The translations under genes were made by a program, and so were the position numbers. The notes beneath the pieces were generated by a model. That model was not told where the DNA came from. It ran no database searches and was given only the letters and a program-made list of their open reading frames with translations. Source: Symbiodinium natans (lineage: Eukaryota > Sar > Dinophyceae > Suessiales > Symbiodiniaceae). Taken from it: 52,500 nucleotides of DNA. Positions 37,559 to 47,078 of the stretch are shown piece by piece; the stretch's first letter is position 1; each line of letters starts with the position of its first letter. The DNA is taken from NCBI GenBank assembly GCA_905221605.1, contig CAJNDS010001101.1:367501-420000 (forward strand), read 5' to 3'.

Positions 37559-38296
37559 AGGATATGCAGGCTTTGGGGAAAGCTCAATGCGAAAAGCTCG
37601 CCACCCACCAACAGCCAAAACGGTCCAAGAGCCCCCGCAAGAGTTCGACAAGTCTCGGAAGTCCGGGCAGCCTAAAAAGTAGCTCTAAACCCTAAACCCC
37701 AAACCCTGAAACCTGAACGTTAAATCCTCAACCCAAACTGCCCCGCAAAGTCGGCCATTCTTGAAGATTTACACAAATTGCCCTGTAAAAAATCGAAAAC
37801 TCAAAACAAAAATCGTGCATGTGACAAACAGGGTTTAGGGTTCAGGGTTTATAGGGTTCGGGTTTAGGTCTAAGAGGGTCGATGATTTCAAACTCCAGCC
37901 TGATAAACGTAGTCAGAGGTATGATGCGGTGTGGATGAGGGCTCTGCGTTTAAGATCAAAAAGTAACGTTGTAGGGACCCTGTTTTCGACATAGTGGGTT
38001 TTGATTGATTGGGATGTGTTCCTGTCGTCTTTCGCGCGTGGGGATGTATTTCTTTACATGCATACTGGAAGTTGGCATTAATTTAGTTTCGTAGACGAAA
38101 GTTGTTGAAAATTGGGGTTTAGGGTCTCGGAGTTGTGTAGGGTTTAGGTTTGGGGACTAGGCAACATGTGGGGTTTGTGTGTGGGTGTTGGGTTGAGGGT
38201 TTAGGGTCTAGGCAATGAACCGTTTAACTTTGAACGCCCCCCATGTCCCAAACAAAATGAAACCTGCATCCCTAATGCTTGCTCTTGTGCGGACCC

Positions 38297-38383
38297 AACA
38301 CCCTAAACCCTAAACCCTAAACCCTAAACCCTAAACCCTAAACCCTAAACCCCAAGCCCTAAACCCTAAACCCCAAACCCTAA
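38297..38383 (-). repeat. CCCTAAA array with CCCCAAG variants
   Basis: About eight perfect units followed by variant units. From 37560 to 38290 I see only scattered telomere-like units and unassigned DNA. Confidence 0.9.
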
Positions 38384-38452
38384 GACTCTGGCTCCAAGCT
38401 GCATGCCATGGCCCACGATGCGCACCGTGCTGACCGGAAGAGGCATGGCGCA
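38384..38452 (+). CDS. exon-like segment
   Basis: After AAACCCTAAG reads SGSKLHAMAHDAHRADRKRH then GA, ending GCGCAG|GTTTTTTTGG. Histidine/arginine-rich; short. Confidence 0.35.
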
Positions 38453-38463
38453 GGTTTTTTTGG

Positions 38464-38612
38464 CTCAGGGTGACCTAGGAATAGAAAGGGTGCCCTTTTT
38501 GGGCATTAAAAGGGCTTACCCTAAACCCTAAACCCTAAACCCTAAACCCCGTCGTAAGGGAACCTGAACCCTAGAAAGAGGGAAGAAGGGCCGACTCCGG
38601 GGTCCTAGAGCT
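38464..38612 (+). mobile_element. family H element (copy 4) with CCCTAAA insert
   Basis: GGTGACCTAGGAATAGAAAGG ... GGGCATTAAAAGGGCTT, then about four CCCTAAA units, then GTCGTAAGGGAACCTGAACC. Confidence 0.6.
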
Positions 38613-38657
38613 TTAAGGCTCAGGGTGAGCCAACCCAGTGGTCGGAATATGTCTGGG

Positions 38658-38715
38658 ATTTAGGGTTTAGGGTTTAGGGTTTAGGGTTTAGGGTCTGGGG
38701 TTTAGGGTTGATGAG
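38658..38715 (+). repeat. TTTAGGG array
   Basis: Five units plus GGGTCTGGGG. The following stretch to 39370 has no feature I can support beyond degenerate units. Confidence 0.9.
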
Positions 38716-39375
38716 TTGATGAGTTTGGGCTTTTAGGGTTTCGGGTTTAGGGGGTTGTACAGGGGGTTAAACAGGGAGTATTACTTTGCCTGTTCTTAGG
38801 TGTTCTTAATCAAGTGGTAGTTAAGCTCGGGTTGAGGGGGTCTGCACACAACCCTACTTACTGCTTCGTAGTGACAGAGGTTTCGGGTGTATGGTTTAGA
38901 GTTTCAGGGCAAGGTGACGAAAAAGCCCATATGTACGGGACAGGGTAATGTTGTGGGGCTACTGCGGTATGGAGGGCGATTACATGAGTTAGGTGTTTTG
39001 TCCTGCGTACCTTCTTGGCCGCCAAACCCTAAATCCAACAACCTAAACCCAGCTTGAGCCAGAGGCGGTTCCGGAGAGCAGCAACGCGGTTTTAGAGTTC
39101 TGGGGCTTCAGGGCTTTAGCGTTTTCAGGCTTTACGGCAAAAAAGGTATGAACAAATTACCTTTTACCTAGGGCTTCCAGGTCAAAGTTAGGAGTTTCAG
39201 TCTCCGAGCTTCCTTGCTCCTACATGTTGAAGCAGACCTGAAGATTGAGGCTTGAAGGGTTTAGGCTAGGACCCAAAGCAAAAACAAAGTCAGAACAACA
39301 AGGAGAAAGGCTCTGGCCAGGGGGCCTTTTTCAGACCCCCGAATTCCCCTAAACCCTAAACCCTAAACCCTAAAC

Positions 39376-39447
39376 CCTCTGCAACCTCGATTGAGCACGG
39401 CTCCGGCGAGCCTCATCTGCCGCAAGCGCGCCAGCTCGATCCAAGAC
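39376..39447 (-). CDS. helical exon ending at a telomeric 5' site
   Basis: After CCGTTATCAG the minus strand reads VLDRAGALAADEARRSRAQS and RLQR (24 codons, phase 0), ending CAGAGG|GTTTAGGG. Alanine/arginine-rich, coiled-coil-like. The opposite strand is also open (SATSIEHGSGEPHLPQ). Grouped with the two exons upstream by strand and style. Confidence 0.35.
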
Positions 39448-39959
39448 CTGATAACGGGACTTTACTGGAAACCCCCTCAACCCTGAACCCTAAATTAACT
39501 CTAAACCCTAAACCCGACACATTAACCCCTCCCCCTCCCCCAACGAGCATAGGACTATAAGTAGGAAGATACCTACCAGCGTCCTTATAGTCCCTTTCTA
39601 TTCCTACTATATGCTTGGGGTTCCCAGTTTGGGGGCTCCCATTAGGATCCGTTTACCGGAGGCCACAACAACCCAGGCCCTAAACCCACTAAGCGTGATC
39701 CCTGAACCCTTCCTTCAGGAAGGCGCCCAAAATCGGGAAAAGCTTTCATAGAAAGTCTTCGGGTGCACTGCTCGATTGAACTGGCTTCAGGGTATAGGGC
39801 TATTAGGGCCGGCCAGTTTGTATGGCTGAGTGCTTAGGGTTCGATCGGGGGGCTCGTTTAGAGCAAGTTGGGCTTCTGGTTGGAAGAAACTTCGTGTCGC
39901 TGCAACATGACGTACAAGCTTCCTGCTCCACTTAAGGGTGTGTGGTTTAAGGTTTGGGT

Positions 39960-39977
39960 GGGGGGGGGGGGGGGGGG
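39960..39977. repeat. G18 homopolymer
   Basis: Uninterrupted except a flanking T. Confidence 0.95.
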
Positions 39978-40057
39978 TGGGGGGGTAGCCGAGGCATTCG
40001 AAGACATGGACGCTGAGACAAACCCAAAGACTGCTCTTAAAGAAACCCAAATCTTAG

Positions 40058-40162
40058 TAGCCCAGTAACCATATTGTAATAAGGGTACCCTGTTTGGGGT
40101 TGGTTACTTTATAAGGGAACCTTAAACCCCCAAAAAAAGGGAAAAAGGGTACCATTGGGCTA
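40058..40162 (+). mobile_element. family I element, best copy
   Basis: TAGCCCAGTAACCATATTG, AATAAGGGTACCCTGTTTGG, GGTTGGTTACTTTATAAGGG, end GGGTACCATTGGGCTACGAAG. Imperfect inverted ends (TAGCCCAGT / ATTGGGCTA). Confidence 0.75.
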
Positions 40163-40289
40163 CGAAGAAATAATTTCTGCCTCAAGCCTCACAGAAAACA
40201 AAGGGCCCTGAGCCAGGTGGGGCTGGTGTGGTAAGAAACACAGCGCCCCAAAAAGAAAAAAAACAAGGGGCATCACTGGGGGTTCCTAA

Positions 40290-40327
40290 ACCCTAAGCCC
40301 TAAACCCTAAGCCCTAAACCACAAACC

Positions 40328-40359
<32 letters not shown>

Positions 40360-40386
40360 ACCCTAAACCCTAAACCCTAAACCCTG
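40290..40386 (-). repeat. CCCTAAA array with a CCCTCAA block
   Basis: Six consecutive CCCTCAA units between ordinary units. Confidence 0.95.
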
Positions 40387-40565
40387 GCTAGGGCAGCTTC
40401 AGGATCTCAAGTTCTCAAGCAAGGGTGCCCTGTCTACCGGCTCCAGACGCGCAAGACCCGGCGCGCCCCAACTCTCGGGATTTCTCCCGCCGCCGTCTCC
40501 AGAGCAAACCCTAAACCCTAAAGCCTAAACCCTTAACCCTAAACCCTAAACCCTAAACCCTAAAC

Positions 40566-40889
40566 CGCTCCTGCAGGTGCCGCCGGTCCATCTGCTGTTC
40601 GTCCTGGCGTGCTGAAAGGTCCTGCTGCTGTGCCGCGATCCTTGTCTGGCGTGCGCCGCGTGCGCCCAACGTCTCTTGCACATGGGCCTGCCATTACCCA
40701 AAGAGCCCAATACCCCTTAATTAAAGAATCTTCCTCAAATCATACTAAGGATCCTTTTACAATTCCTTACTGAAGGAGTATTGGGCTCTCTGGGTAGCTG
40801 CCGAACTTCTTCACGTTCATCTGGTAAATCGGGTTCCAGAACAGAGGCAGATACGGCCACAAAGGCTTGCGTTTTACGGCCAGTATAGG
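40566..40889 (-). CDS. two exons around a family C element
   Basis: The upstream exon (about 40889-40815) reads AVKRKPLWPYLPLFWNPIYQ then MN, with 5' site AAC|GTGAAG. The intron contains the family C element and ends TAATGGCAG. The downstream exon (40687-40566) reads AHVQETLGARGARQTRIAAQ, QQDLSARQDEQQMDRRHLQ then E, ending GAGCG|GTTTAGGG at a telomeric array. Phase 0 across the intron. The second exon is a clear glutamine/arginine-rich coiled coil; the first is aromatic and proline-rich. The upstream limit of the first exon is not defined (C-rich array, no AG). Product unknown. Confidence 0.5.
40695..40796. mobile_element. foldback element, family C, with TA ends
   Basis: TACCCAAAGAGCCCAATACC to GTATTGGGCTCTCTGGGTA. 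Confidence 0.85.
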
Positions 40890-40969
40890 GTTTAGGGTTT
40901 TGGGGTTGGGGCTACTACTTGCTTAATCAAAGGAAGCTTCCGGAGCCTATAAAAAGCGTGCCCCTGTCA

Positions 40970-41110
40970 CATAAGATCGGGTCCCTTGGGTAAGGAGAGT
41001 ATGTAAGTTTAGGTGTTTTTCAAGGAGAGGCTATGTAAGATCAGGTCGTGTGGGTAAGGAGAGTACGTAACCTTTGGTGTTTTTCAGGGAGAGGCTAAGA
41101 GCAGGCTGCC
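40970..41110 (+). repeat. tandem repeat of about 70 bp, two copies plus a partial
   Basis: Units share TAAGATC(A/G)GGTC, GGGTAAGGAGAGTA(T/C)GTAA and GGTGTTTTTCA(A/G)GGAGAGGCTA. Confidence 0.8.
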
Positions 41111-41142
41111 TGACTTCTAAGTTCTGGTGTTTTTTGGCAGAT

Positions 41143-41468
41143 GCTGCATAGGTCTCCTGCACAGGTTTGTGCGGGCTTCAACACGGGCCTCCTACGGGGA
41201 CCCTTGGCAACTTGCGGGCTGCTTACGTGCCACTTGCGTGCCACTTACCACTGACGCGCCACTTACGGCCACTTACGTGCCGCTTACATGCCACTTACAT
41301 GCCGCTTACGTGCCGCTCAGGCCCCTTGCGAACTTACGGGCCCCTCATGGGCCTTCGCGCCACTTACAAGCCTATATAGAGCCATTCGCGAGCCACTTAC
41401 GGGCCTCTGGCTGCTTCGAGCCTTCTGCGGGCCTGGTCTTGGAGTTCGAGCGACGAGAGCTTGCGTGA
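41143..41468 (+). CDS. open frame over a CACTTACGTGC minisatellite
   Basis: After GGTGTTTTTTGGCAG the frame stays open for about 108 codons to TGA at 41466-41468. The middle (41213-41330) is built from 11-14 bp units (CACTTACGTGC, CGCTTACATGC), giving repeats such as PLTATYVPLTCHLHAAYVPL; flanks read GLLHRFVRASTRASYGDPW and LVLEFERRELA. Two further frames are open over the minisatellite, so openness partly reflects the repeat. Coding status uncertain. Confidence 0.35.
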
Positions 41469-42116
41469 CGAATGCTGCGCCCGTTCGACTGACAAAAAAA
41501 CGGGGCCCTGACTAACCCTGGATCGGGTTGAATTCTCACGAGAGCTTACTCAAAGACAGGGTCGACGCAAAAACATGCTTACACAGGATAGCCAAGCCTC
41601 AGCCCTTTTTGACCTTACAAGCTTCTCATTTGCTCTTCCCCGAGACATCCCCTCACATGTGCCTCACATGCCACTCACCAGCCACTCACCGACCCAACCG
41701 CAACCGCTTATATGATAGGGGCACGCTTTTTATAGGCTCCATATTCTTCCTTTGACTTAAGAACCCCACAAAATAAAAGATAATAATCATTCCTATATGA
41801 CCCTTATGAGGACGAACATGTGTTTCTTCTAGGGGATCTTAAGCAAATAGTAGATAATGAAAGGGACCTGACTTGGTCGGAGCCGCCTCAACCTTAACAT
41901 CTAAAACCTGAACCCTTTTAGTGTTTAGGGTTTAGGGTTTAGGGTTTGAGTTTAGGGTATAATCACCAAGGAAACTCCCCAAAACCTGCACCTCAAAACC
42001 CCAAATCCCGAAACCCTAAACCCTGAACGCTAAACCCTACACGGGCCTAAAACCCCAAAAGCTCAGGGTGTGACAGCGTCTGTGAGCCCAGCACCTGGGC
42101 GATACTTGGAACTAGA

Positions 42117-42283
42117 TAGGGTTTAGGGTTTAGGGTTTAGGGTTTAGGGTTCAGGGTTCAGGGTTTAGGGTTTAGGGTTTAGGGTTTAGGGTTCCCCTCA
42201 TACTAGCAGCCCTGAATAGGATAGGGATTATAGTACCCACTATCAAGGACTTTTGGTAGAAGGGGGGCACACCCCAAGGGTTA
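42117..42283. mobile_element. family J element, left arm replaced by a TTTAGGG array
   Basis: Array 42118-42192 (about ten units), then TTCCCCTCATACTAGC, GGATAGGGATTATAGTACCC and a right end GGGGGGCACACCCCAAGG as in family J. Confidence 0.6.
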
Positions 42284-42969
42284 TGCAAAGAGTAGAGACC
42301 CAAAAACTTGGCCCATTGTGTACATCGGCCAGCAAATCAATGATTCGGGGCTTTTGCGGGTTTCAGGAGACTTGGGGCGTTCGGTCGTCAAGGGGTTGTT
42401 CGTACCAAGAGATATTTGTGGGCTTACGATAAGAAGGGGCCCCTTATCTACCCCCAAAGTGCTGTTTTAGGTGCCTTCGGAGAGCTGAAACACAAACCCA
42501 AGCCTGCAACCCCTTCATTGATTCTAAAAACCTTTGATCATCCCAAGCCCCAAAACCCCGCACCCCAACTACCCAACCGGTTGATGGTTTAGGGGCTCAG
42601 GGTTAACCCCATCCTAAAACCCACACCCTTAGGGCTTAGGGTTCACCCTGAAAACCCTAAACCCTGAACCCTAAACCTAGAAGGCTGACCAAAAAAGGCT
42701 CCGGCGCCTGTGGGCTCTGGTCGTTCGCCTCCTACCTCCCCTCTATACTACCCCCTCCCTATGTTTTCCCCAAAACTAAGCCATTTAGAAACAAGTAATT
42801 AAGGCTTTTTAAGGGGGGAACCTGAGGTTGGTAGCCCTAAACCCTAAACCCTATAAACCCTAAACCCTCAACCCTGGGTATGGAGGGGGGGTAGTATAGG
42901 GGAACCCATGATCTGGGGACCCCAGCACCGCACCCAAAAGGCCTCGCCGCCCGTGTCCCCGCGCCGGAC

Positions 42970-43105
42970 CACCTGCTCGAGTCCAGGGTTTAGGGTTTAT
43001 AGGGTTTAGGGTTTATAGGGTTTATAGGGTTTATAGGGTTTATAGGGCTTATAGGGTTTATAGGGTTTAGGGTTCAGGGTTCAGGGTTTAGGGTTTAGGG
43101 TTGGC
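42970..43105 (+). repeat. GTTTATAGG and TTTAGGG mixed array
   Basis: Seven GGGTTTATAGG units surrounded by ordinary units. Confidence 0.95.
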
Positions 43106-43151
43106 TTATAGACCGGTTAACCTTTGGGACTGGGTGAAGGGGGGTTTCCAG

Positions 43152-43349
43152 GTGCCTCGTCGGAAGAGACTTCGAACTTCGGAAGAAGAGGCCACTTCCG
43201 CCGGATGGCCGAGAGGAGAGGGCCCAAATGCTCGCCCGAGATCGACATCCAAGCGGGTTCGCGCTGGAGTCTCACAAAGCAGATATGCTGAAATTGCCTT
43301 ACGCAACGGTGCAACGTCAACCTGTGTCCATTTCAACAGCTCTCAGCGG
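43152..43349 (+). CDS. exon of 66 codons, basic and serine-rich
   Basis: A 3' site GGGGGGTTTCCAG starts the exon and CAGCGG|GTTCGGGGTTTAGGG ends it, phase 0 at both ends. It reads VPRRKRLRTSEEEATSAGW, PRGEGPNARPRSTSKRVRAG, VSQSRYAEIALRNGATS and TCVHFNSSQR. RRKRLR and SKRVR could act as a nuclear localisation signal (inference). The 5' site is the first unit of a telomere-like run. The antisense frame is also open. No family recognised. Confidence 0.5.
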
Positions 43350-43445
43350 GTTCGGGGTTTAGGGATACAGGGGATCTGAAAGGCCAGGGTTCCAGGCGCA
43401 AGGGCCCAAACTCAAAGGGGCCTCACCCCAAACTCAAGACCACCC

Positions 43446-43535
43446 CCGCCCCACCCCCCCCCCCCCCCCCCACCCGCCCCCCCCCCCCCACCCCCCCGCC
43501 CCCCCCCCCCGCCCCCCCGCCCCCGCCCCCACCGT
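43446..43535. repeat. C-rich homopolymer block
   Basis: C tracts broken by single A and G. Confidence 0.95.
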
Positions 43536-43615
43536 CCCTGAGCCCCCACCCTAACATGCCCTAAAGCCCCTAAACCCTCAACCCTAAACCCTGAACGTAC
43601 GTTCAGGAACACGGA

Positions 43616-43755
43616 ACCCTAAACCCTAAACCCTAAACCCCATAGACCCGAGACCCTAAACCCTGAACTCAGAACCCTACCCAAAGGCCCTAAGCCCCCA
43701 AACCCTAAACCCTAAACCCTAAACCCTAAACCCTAAACCCTAAACCCTAAACCCC
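43616..43755 (-). repeat. CCCTAAA arrays
   Basis: Three units, then eight perfect units at 43700-43755. Confidence 0.95.
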
Positions 43756-43997
43756 TGAACCGGCCGTTTCAAGTCCGGCAGCCGGGATCTGAGTCAGCTC
43801 GTGGGCCAGCTTGGCCTTGTTGAGGGAGTTGGGGGCGCTTTCTAGGTTTAGGGTTTAGGGTAACGGTTTAGGCCACCCGCCTAAACCCTAAACCCCAAAT
43901 CCTAAACCCTAAACCTGGGGTTTAGGGCTGAAATGTCCAGGGTTCGCTATACATTGCTAAAACCTGAGGTGTCCAACCTAGATAATCATGAGACTAG

Positions 43998-44132
43998 ACC
44001 CAGGGTGACCCAGGAGTAGCCTAGGAACAAACCCTGAACCCGAAACCCTTTTTGGTCTTAAGGGGAGTATAAGGGAACCCCAACCTCAAAAAAAGGGAAT
44101 AAGGGACTGCTCCGGATCCTAGGAGACCACCC
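43998..44132 (+). mobile_element. family H element (copy 5)
   Basis: GGTGACCCAGGAGTAGCCTAGG, AACCCTTTTTGGTCTTAAGG, GGGAACCCCAACCTC, GGATCCTAGGAG. Confidence 0.6.
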
Positions 44133-44419
44133 AAGAGGATGCAAATCGCCGCGGCCGTCCGGTTGCGCACAAACCGTTGAGGGTTTAGGGTTTAGGGTCT
44201 AGGGTGTAGGGGTTTCAAAACCAAGACCCTAACACACACCCTGAACCAAGATCTGAACACTGAGACCCAAACACCCCAACCCCTAAACCCTAAACCCTAA
44301 ACCCTAAACGGCTGTATTGCCTGACGGCTTGAAGTATATGTGTGTATGTATATACACATATATTATGTATGTGCATGGGCATGTAGAAAAACACCGACAT
44401 TGGGGTCGACCTCATGCCC

Positions 44420-45062
44420 CGAAACCCTAAACCCTAAACACCCCAAGACTCAAACCCGAAACCCGAAATCCTAATCCCCAAGCCCTAAGCCCTAAGCCCT
44501 AAACCCTAAACCCTAAACCCCAAGCCCTAAACCCTAAACCCTAAACCCCAAGCCCTAAACCCGAAACCCTGAAACCTTCTCTCTTTTTCGAACTTCCGCC
44601 ATGCCCGCGCTCCACGGCATCCCGGAACCTGGTAGCTGGGAGCGGAGGGTTTAGGGCTTAGTAGGGTTTAGGGTTTGGGATTTAGGGTTTAGGGTTTAGG
44701 GCTCAGAATCTCAAGTCCAAGCATTCGCCAGTCAAGCAGCTTGTCGAGCGTTGGTGGAAAACACCCGTCGGCCCAAAAAAACCCAAATGATTAAGAAATT
44801 CGAAGAGTTTTTGCGTTTCTTTACGCGCGAGGAGGCAGGTAACAACATCACCTTACCCTAGAACCCTAAACCCTACACCCTAAAACTCATGCCCTGTATC
44901 CAAAACCTTACCTTGAACCCGAAACCCTCGACCCTAAACCTAAACCCCAAATCCTAAACCCTAAACCCAAAACCCTAGCCCTAAACCCTAAACCCTGCAC
45001 CATAGAGCCTAGGCCAAGGCCCGGAACCCTAAACCCTCGGCCCTGAGCCCTGAGCCCTAAAC
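44420..45062 (-). repeat. CCCTAAA-type repeats with unique inserts
   Basis: Blocks at 44425-44575 and 44860-45060, many CCCTAAG/CCCCAAG variants; glycine/leucine frames here are repeat translations. Confidence 0.85.
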
Positions 45063-45621
45063 CCCCGCACCTGTGCCGATGGCTCGGCATTGCATTAGGG
45101 TTTATGGTTTAGGGTTTAGGGTTGGTGCTGAGTGGTCGGACTTGCATTCGGGTTGGTGCAGATTTGTGCCCGCTTGTGCGGAATTGCAACAAATACATCA
45201 AGGATATAAATACATATGTCTTTTGGTTGCTGTAAGAGAAGGCACAGGGTACGATCTAGGTTGAGGGCTTTGGCTTAAAGTGCATGCCTCTTTCAACCCT
45301 GAATCCTAGCCTACTACTTGCTTAAGAACACTCCAAAACAGAACATGATAATCCCAATATTGCCCCAGGAAGAATGTTTGTCTTTAGTTTTGTGGAGGGT
45401 TCTTGAGAAAATAGTAGTGGCCCTAGATGACCATGAGCCAGGCCACCGGAAGAAAAGCAGCCATGTGCCGCGGTCTGACGGACACACCTGGGCTTTCAAG
45501 AACAGATCGTTTAGGGTTTAGGGTTTAGGGTTTCTGGTTGAGGCTTCAGGGTTTGGAGAACAGTCCAAATTCCAAAGCTTCAACCCTAGACCCAACTAGG
45601 CCACTAAATCCCAACCAGCAT

Positions 45622-45908
45622 GGTGTTCTTTGAAGCTCTTTGACTTAGTGTTTCTTGACGTAAAAAACCCCTAAATGTTCTTGGAAGCTCTGTTGACTTA
45701 GTGTTTTTTTAACGTAAAGAACCCCTAAAAAAAATCTTGGAAGCTCTGTTGACTTAGTGTTTTTTTTTAAAGTAAAAAACCCCTAAATGTTCTTGGAAGC
45801 TCTGTTGACTTAGTGTTTCTTAACGTAAAAACCCCCAAATGTTCTTGGAAGCTCTGTTGACTTAGTGTTTCTGAACGTAAAAAACCCCTAAATGTTCTTG
45901 GAAGCTCT
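45622..45908 (+). repeat. tandem repeats of about 52-56 bp containing a family G arm
   Basis: Five full units (starts near 45622, 45676, 45731, 45788, 45840) and a sixth cut after GGAAGCTCT at 45908. Unit: TGTTCTTGGAAGCTCTGTTG, ACTTAGTGTTTCTTAACGT, AAAAAACCCCTAAA. Confidence 0.9.
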
Positions 45909-45967
45909 CGTTTAGGGTTTAGGGTTTAGGGTTTAGGGTTTAGGGTTTAGGGTTTAGGGTTTAGGGT
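45909..45967 (+). repeat. TTTAGGG array
   Basis: Eight units inserted where the last tandem unit breaks; GACTTAGT resumes just downstream (45975). Confidence 0.95.
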
Positions 45968-46048
45968 TGTACGTCGACTTAGTCTCCCCTAGAAACGTTG
46001 GTGAGGGGATGTGCGTATACCTCCCGGCATCTCGACTCCCCGAGCTGC

Positions 46049-46207
46049 TTAAAGGCTCCTATGTAGTGTCTTTAAGTACGAGAACCCTAAACCCTAAACC
46101 CTAAACCCTAAACCCTAAACCCTAAACCCTAAACCCTAAACCCTAAACCCTAAACCCTAAACCCTAAACCCTAAACTAACCCCAAAAGGAAGATACCGTA
46201 GAGCCTT
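46049..46207. mobile_element. family E foldback with a 14-unit CCCTAAA insert
   Basis: Left arm AAAGGCTCCTATGTAGTGTC, right arm GGAAGATACCGTAGAGCCTT; array 46084-46177 between. Confidence 0.8.
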
Positions 46208-46759
46208 CAGCCAGAGCCGGACTCCGACCGGGTTGGTGCTAAACTAGAGTTTTTTAGTGCTCAGGATTGAAGGTTTGTTCCTAACAGCACATCAGTCTCT
46301 CAAGAAAAGGGCTCCCCCTATCTGCGCATACCGAGAAAAACAGAAACATCCGGACATGACTGTCTGAAGCTATGCTGTTGGGACGTCGAATGGGCTCATC
46401 ACTCAGTTGGGTACAAGGATCTCCATCCTACAAAAGTAACCCTAAACCCTAAACCCTAAACCAGGAGGCCCCAACATGCTGAAAACTGGGGCCGAGCCGG
46501 GTGCAGGGCCAAGGCACAAAGGCCCATCCGAACCCTAAACCCTATGACCCTAGAACCTAAACCCTACCCAAAACCCAAACCCTAAGCCCTAAACCCCTAA
46601 AGCCGATTACGCACTTTAGGTTTTAAGGCTTCAGACGTAGTCTGCGTTCAGGGGATTCGGTCCCAAAGACAGCCGCTTGCCGTCAGAAGTGATGCACCAT
46701 GGAGTAGTGGACTTGGGCCTGAAAGTACTCTTTTTTCAGCCTCGGGAAGGGGGCAGGGG

Positions 46760-46970
46760 CAGGGTCCCAGAAGTCCAGACTCCAGATTTGCAGAGAGAAA
46801 CTGGAGTACCCGGCCCCGGATTCCAGACTCCCGATTTCCAGAATGAATCTGGAGAATCTGGAGTCCGTATTCTGGAGTCTGGAGTCCCGGTACTCCAGAT
46901 TCTCTCTGGAAATCTGGAGTCTGGAGTCCGGGGCCCGTGTTCTCCGTATGCACTCTGGAAATCCGGAATC
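46760..46970. repeat. inverted and direct repeats of CTGGAGTC
   Basis: CCAGACTCCAGATTTGCAGAG (46776) faces CTCTGGAAATCTGGAGTCTGG (46908). Many CTGGAGTC/GACTCCAG copies. Long frames on both strands come from this structure. Confidence 0.8.
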
Positions 46971-47078
46971 TCATGGATACAATAATACTGTTCAATGGAA
47001 ATAAAGGTATACACACATGCATGTGTGCTGTATATCTCCTTTTCTATACAACAACATCAACATGCAAGAGAATACATT

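Noticed and set aside
44908-45090. 60-codon minus frame rich in glycine, leucine and arginine
   Set aside because: GLGFRV-type peptides are the standard translation of degenerate TTTAGGG repeats and appear across the window.
46648-47022. 124-codon minus and 102-codon plus frames
   Set aside because: Both derive from the CTGGAGTC inverted repeats; being open on both strands is a symmetry effect.
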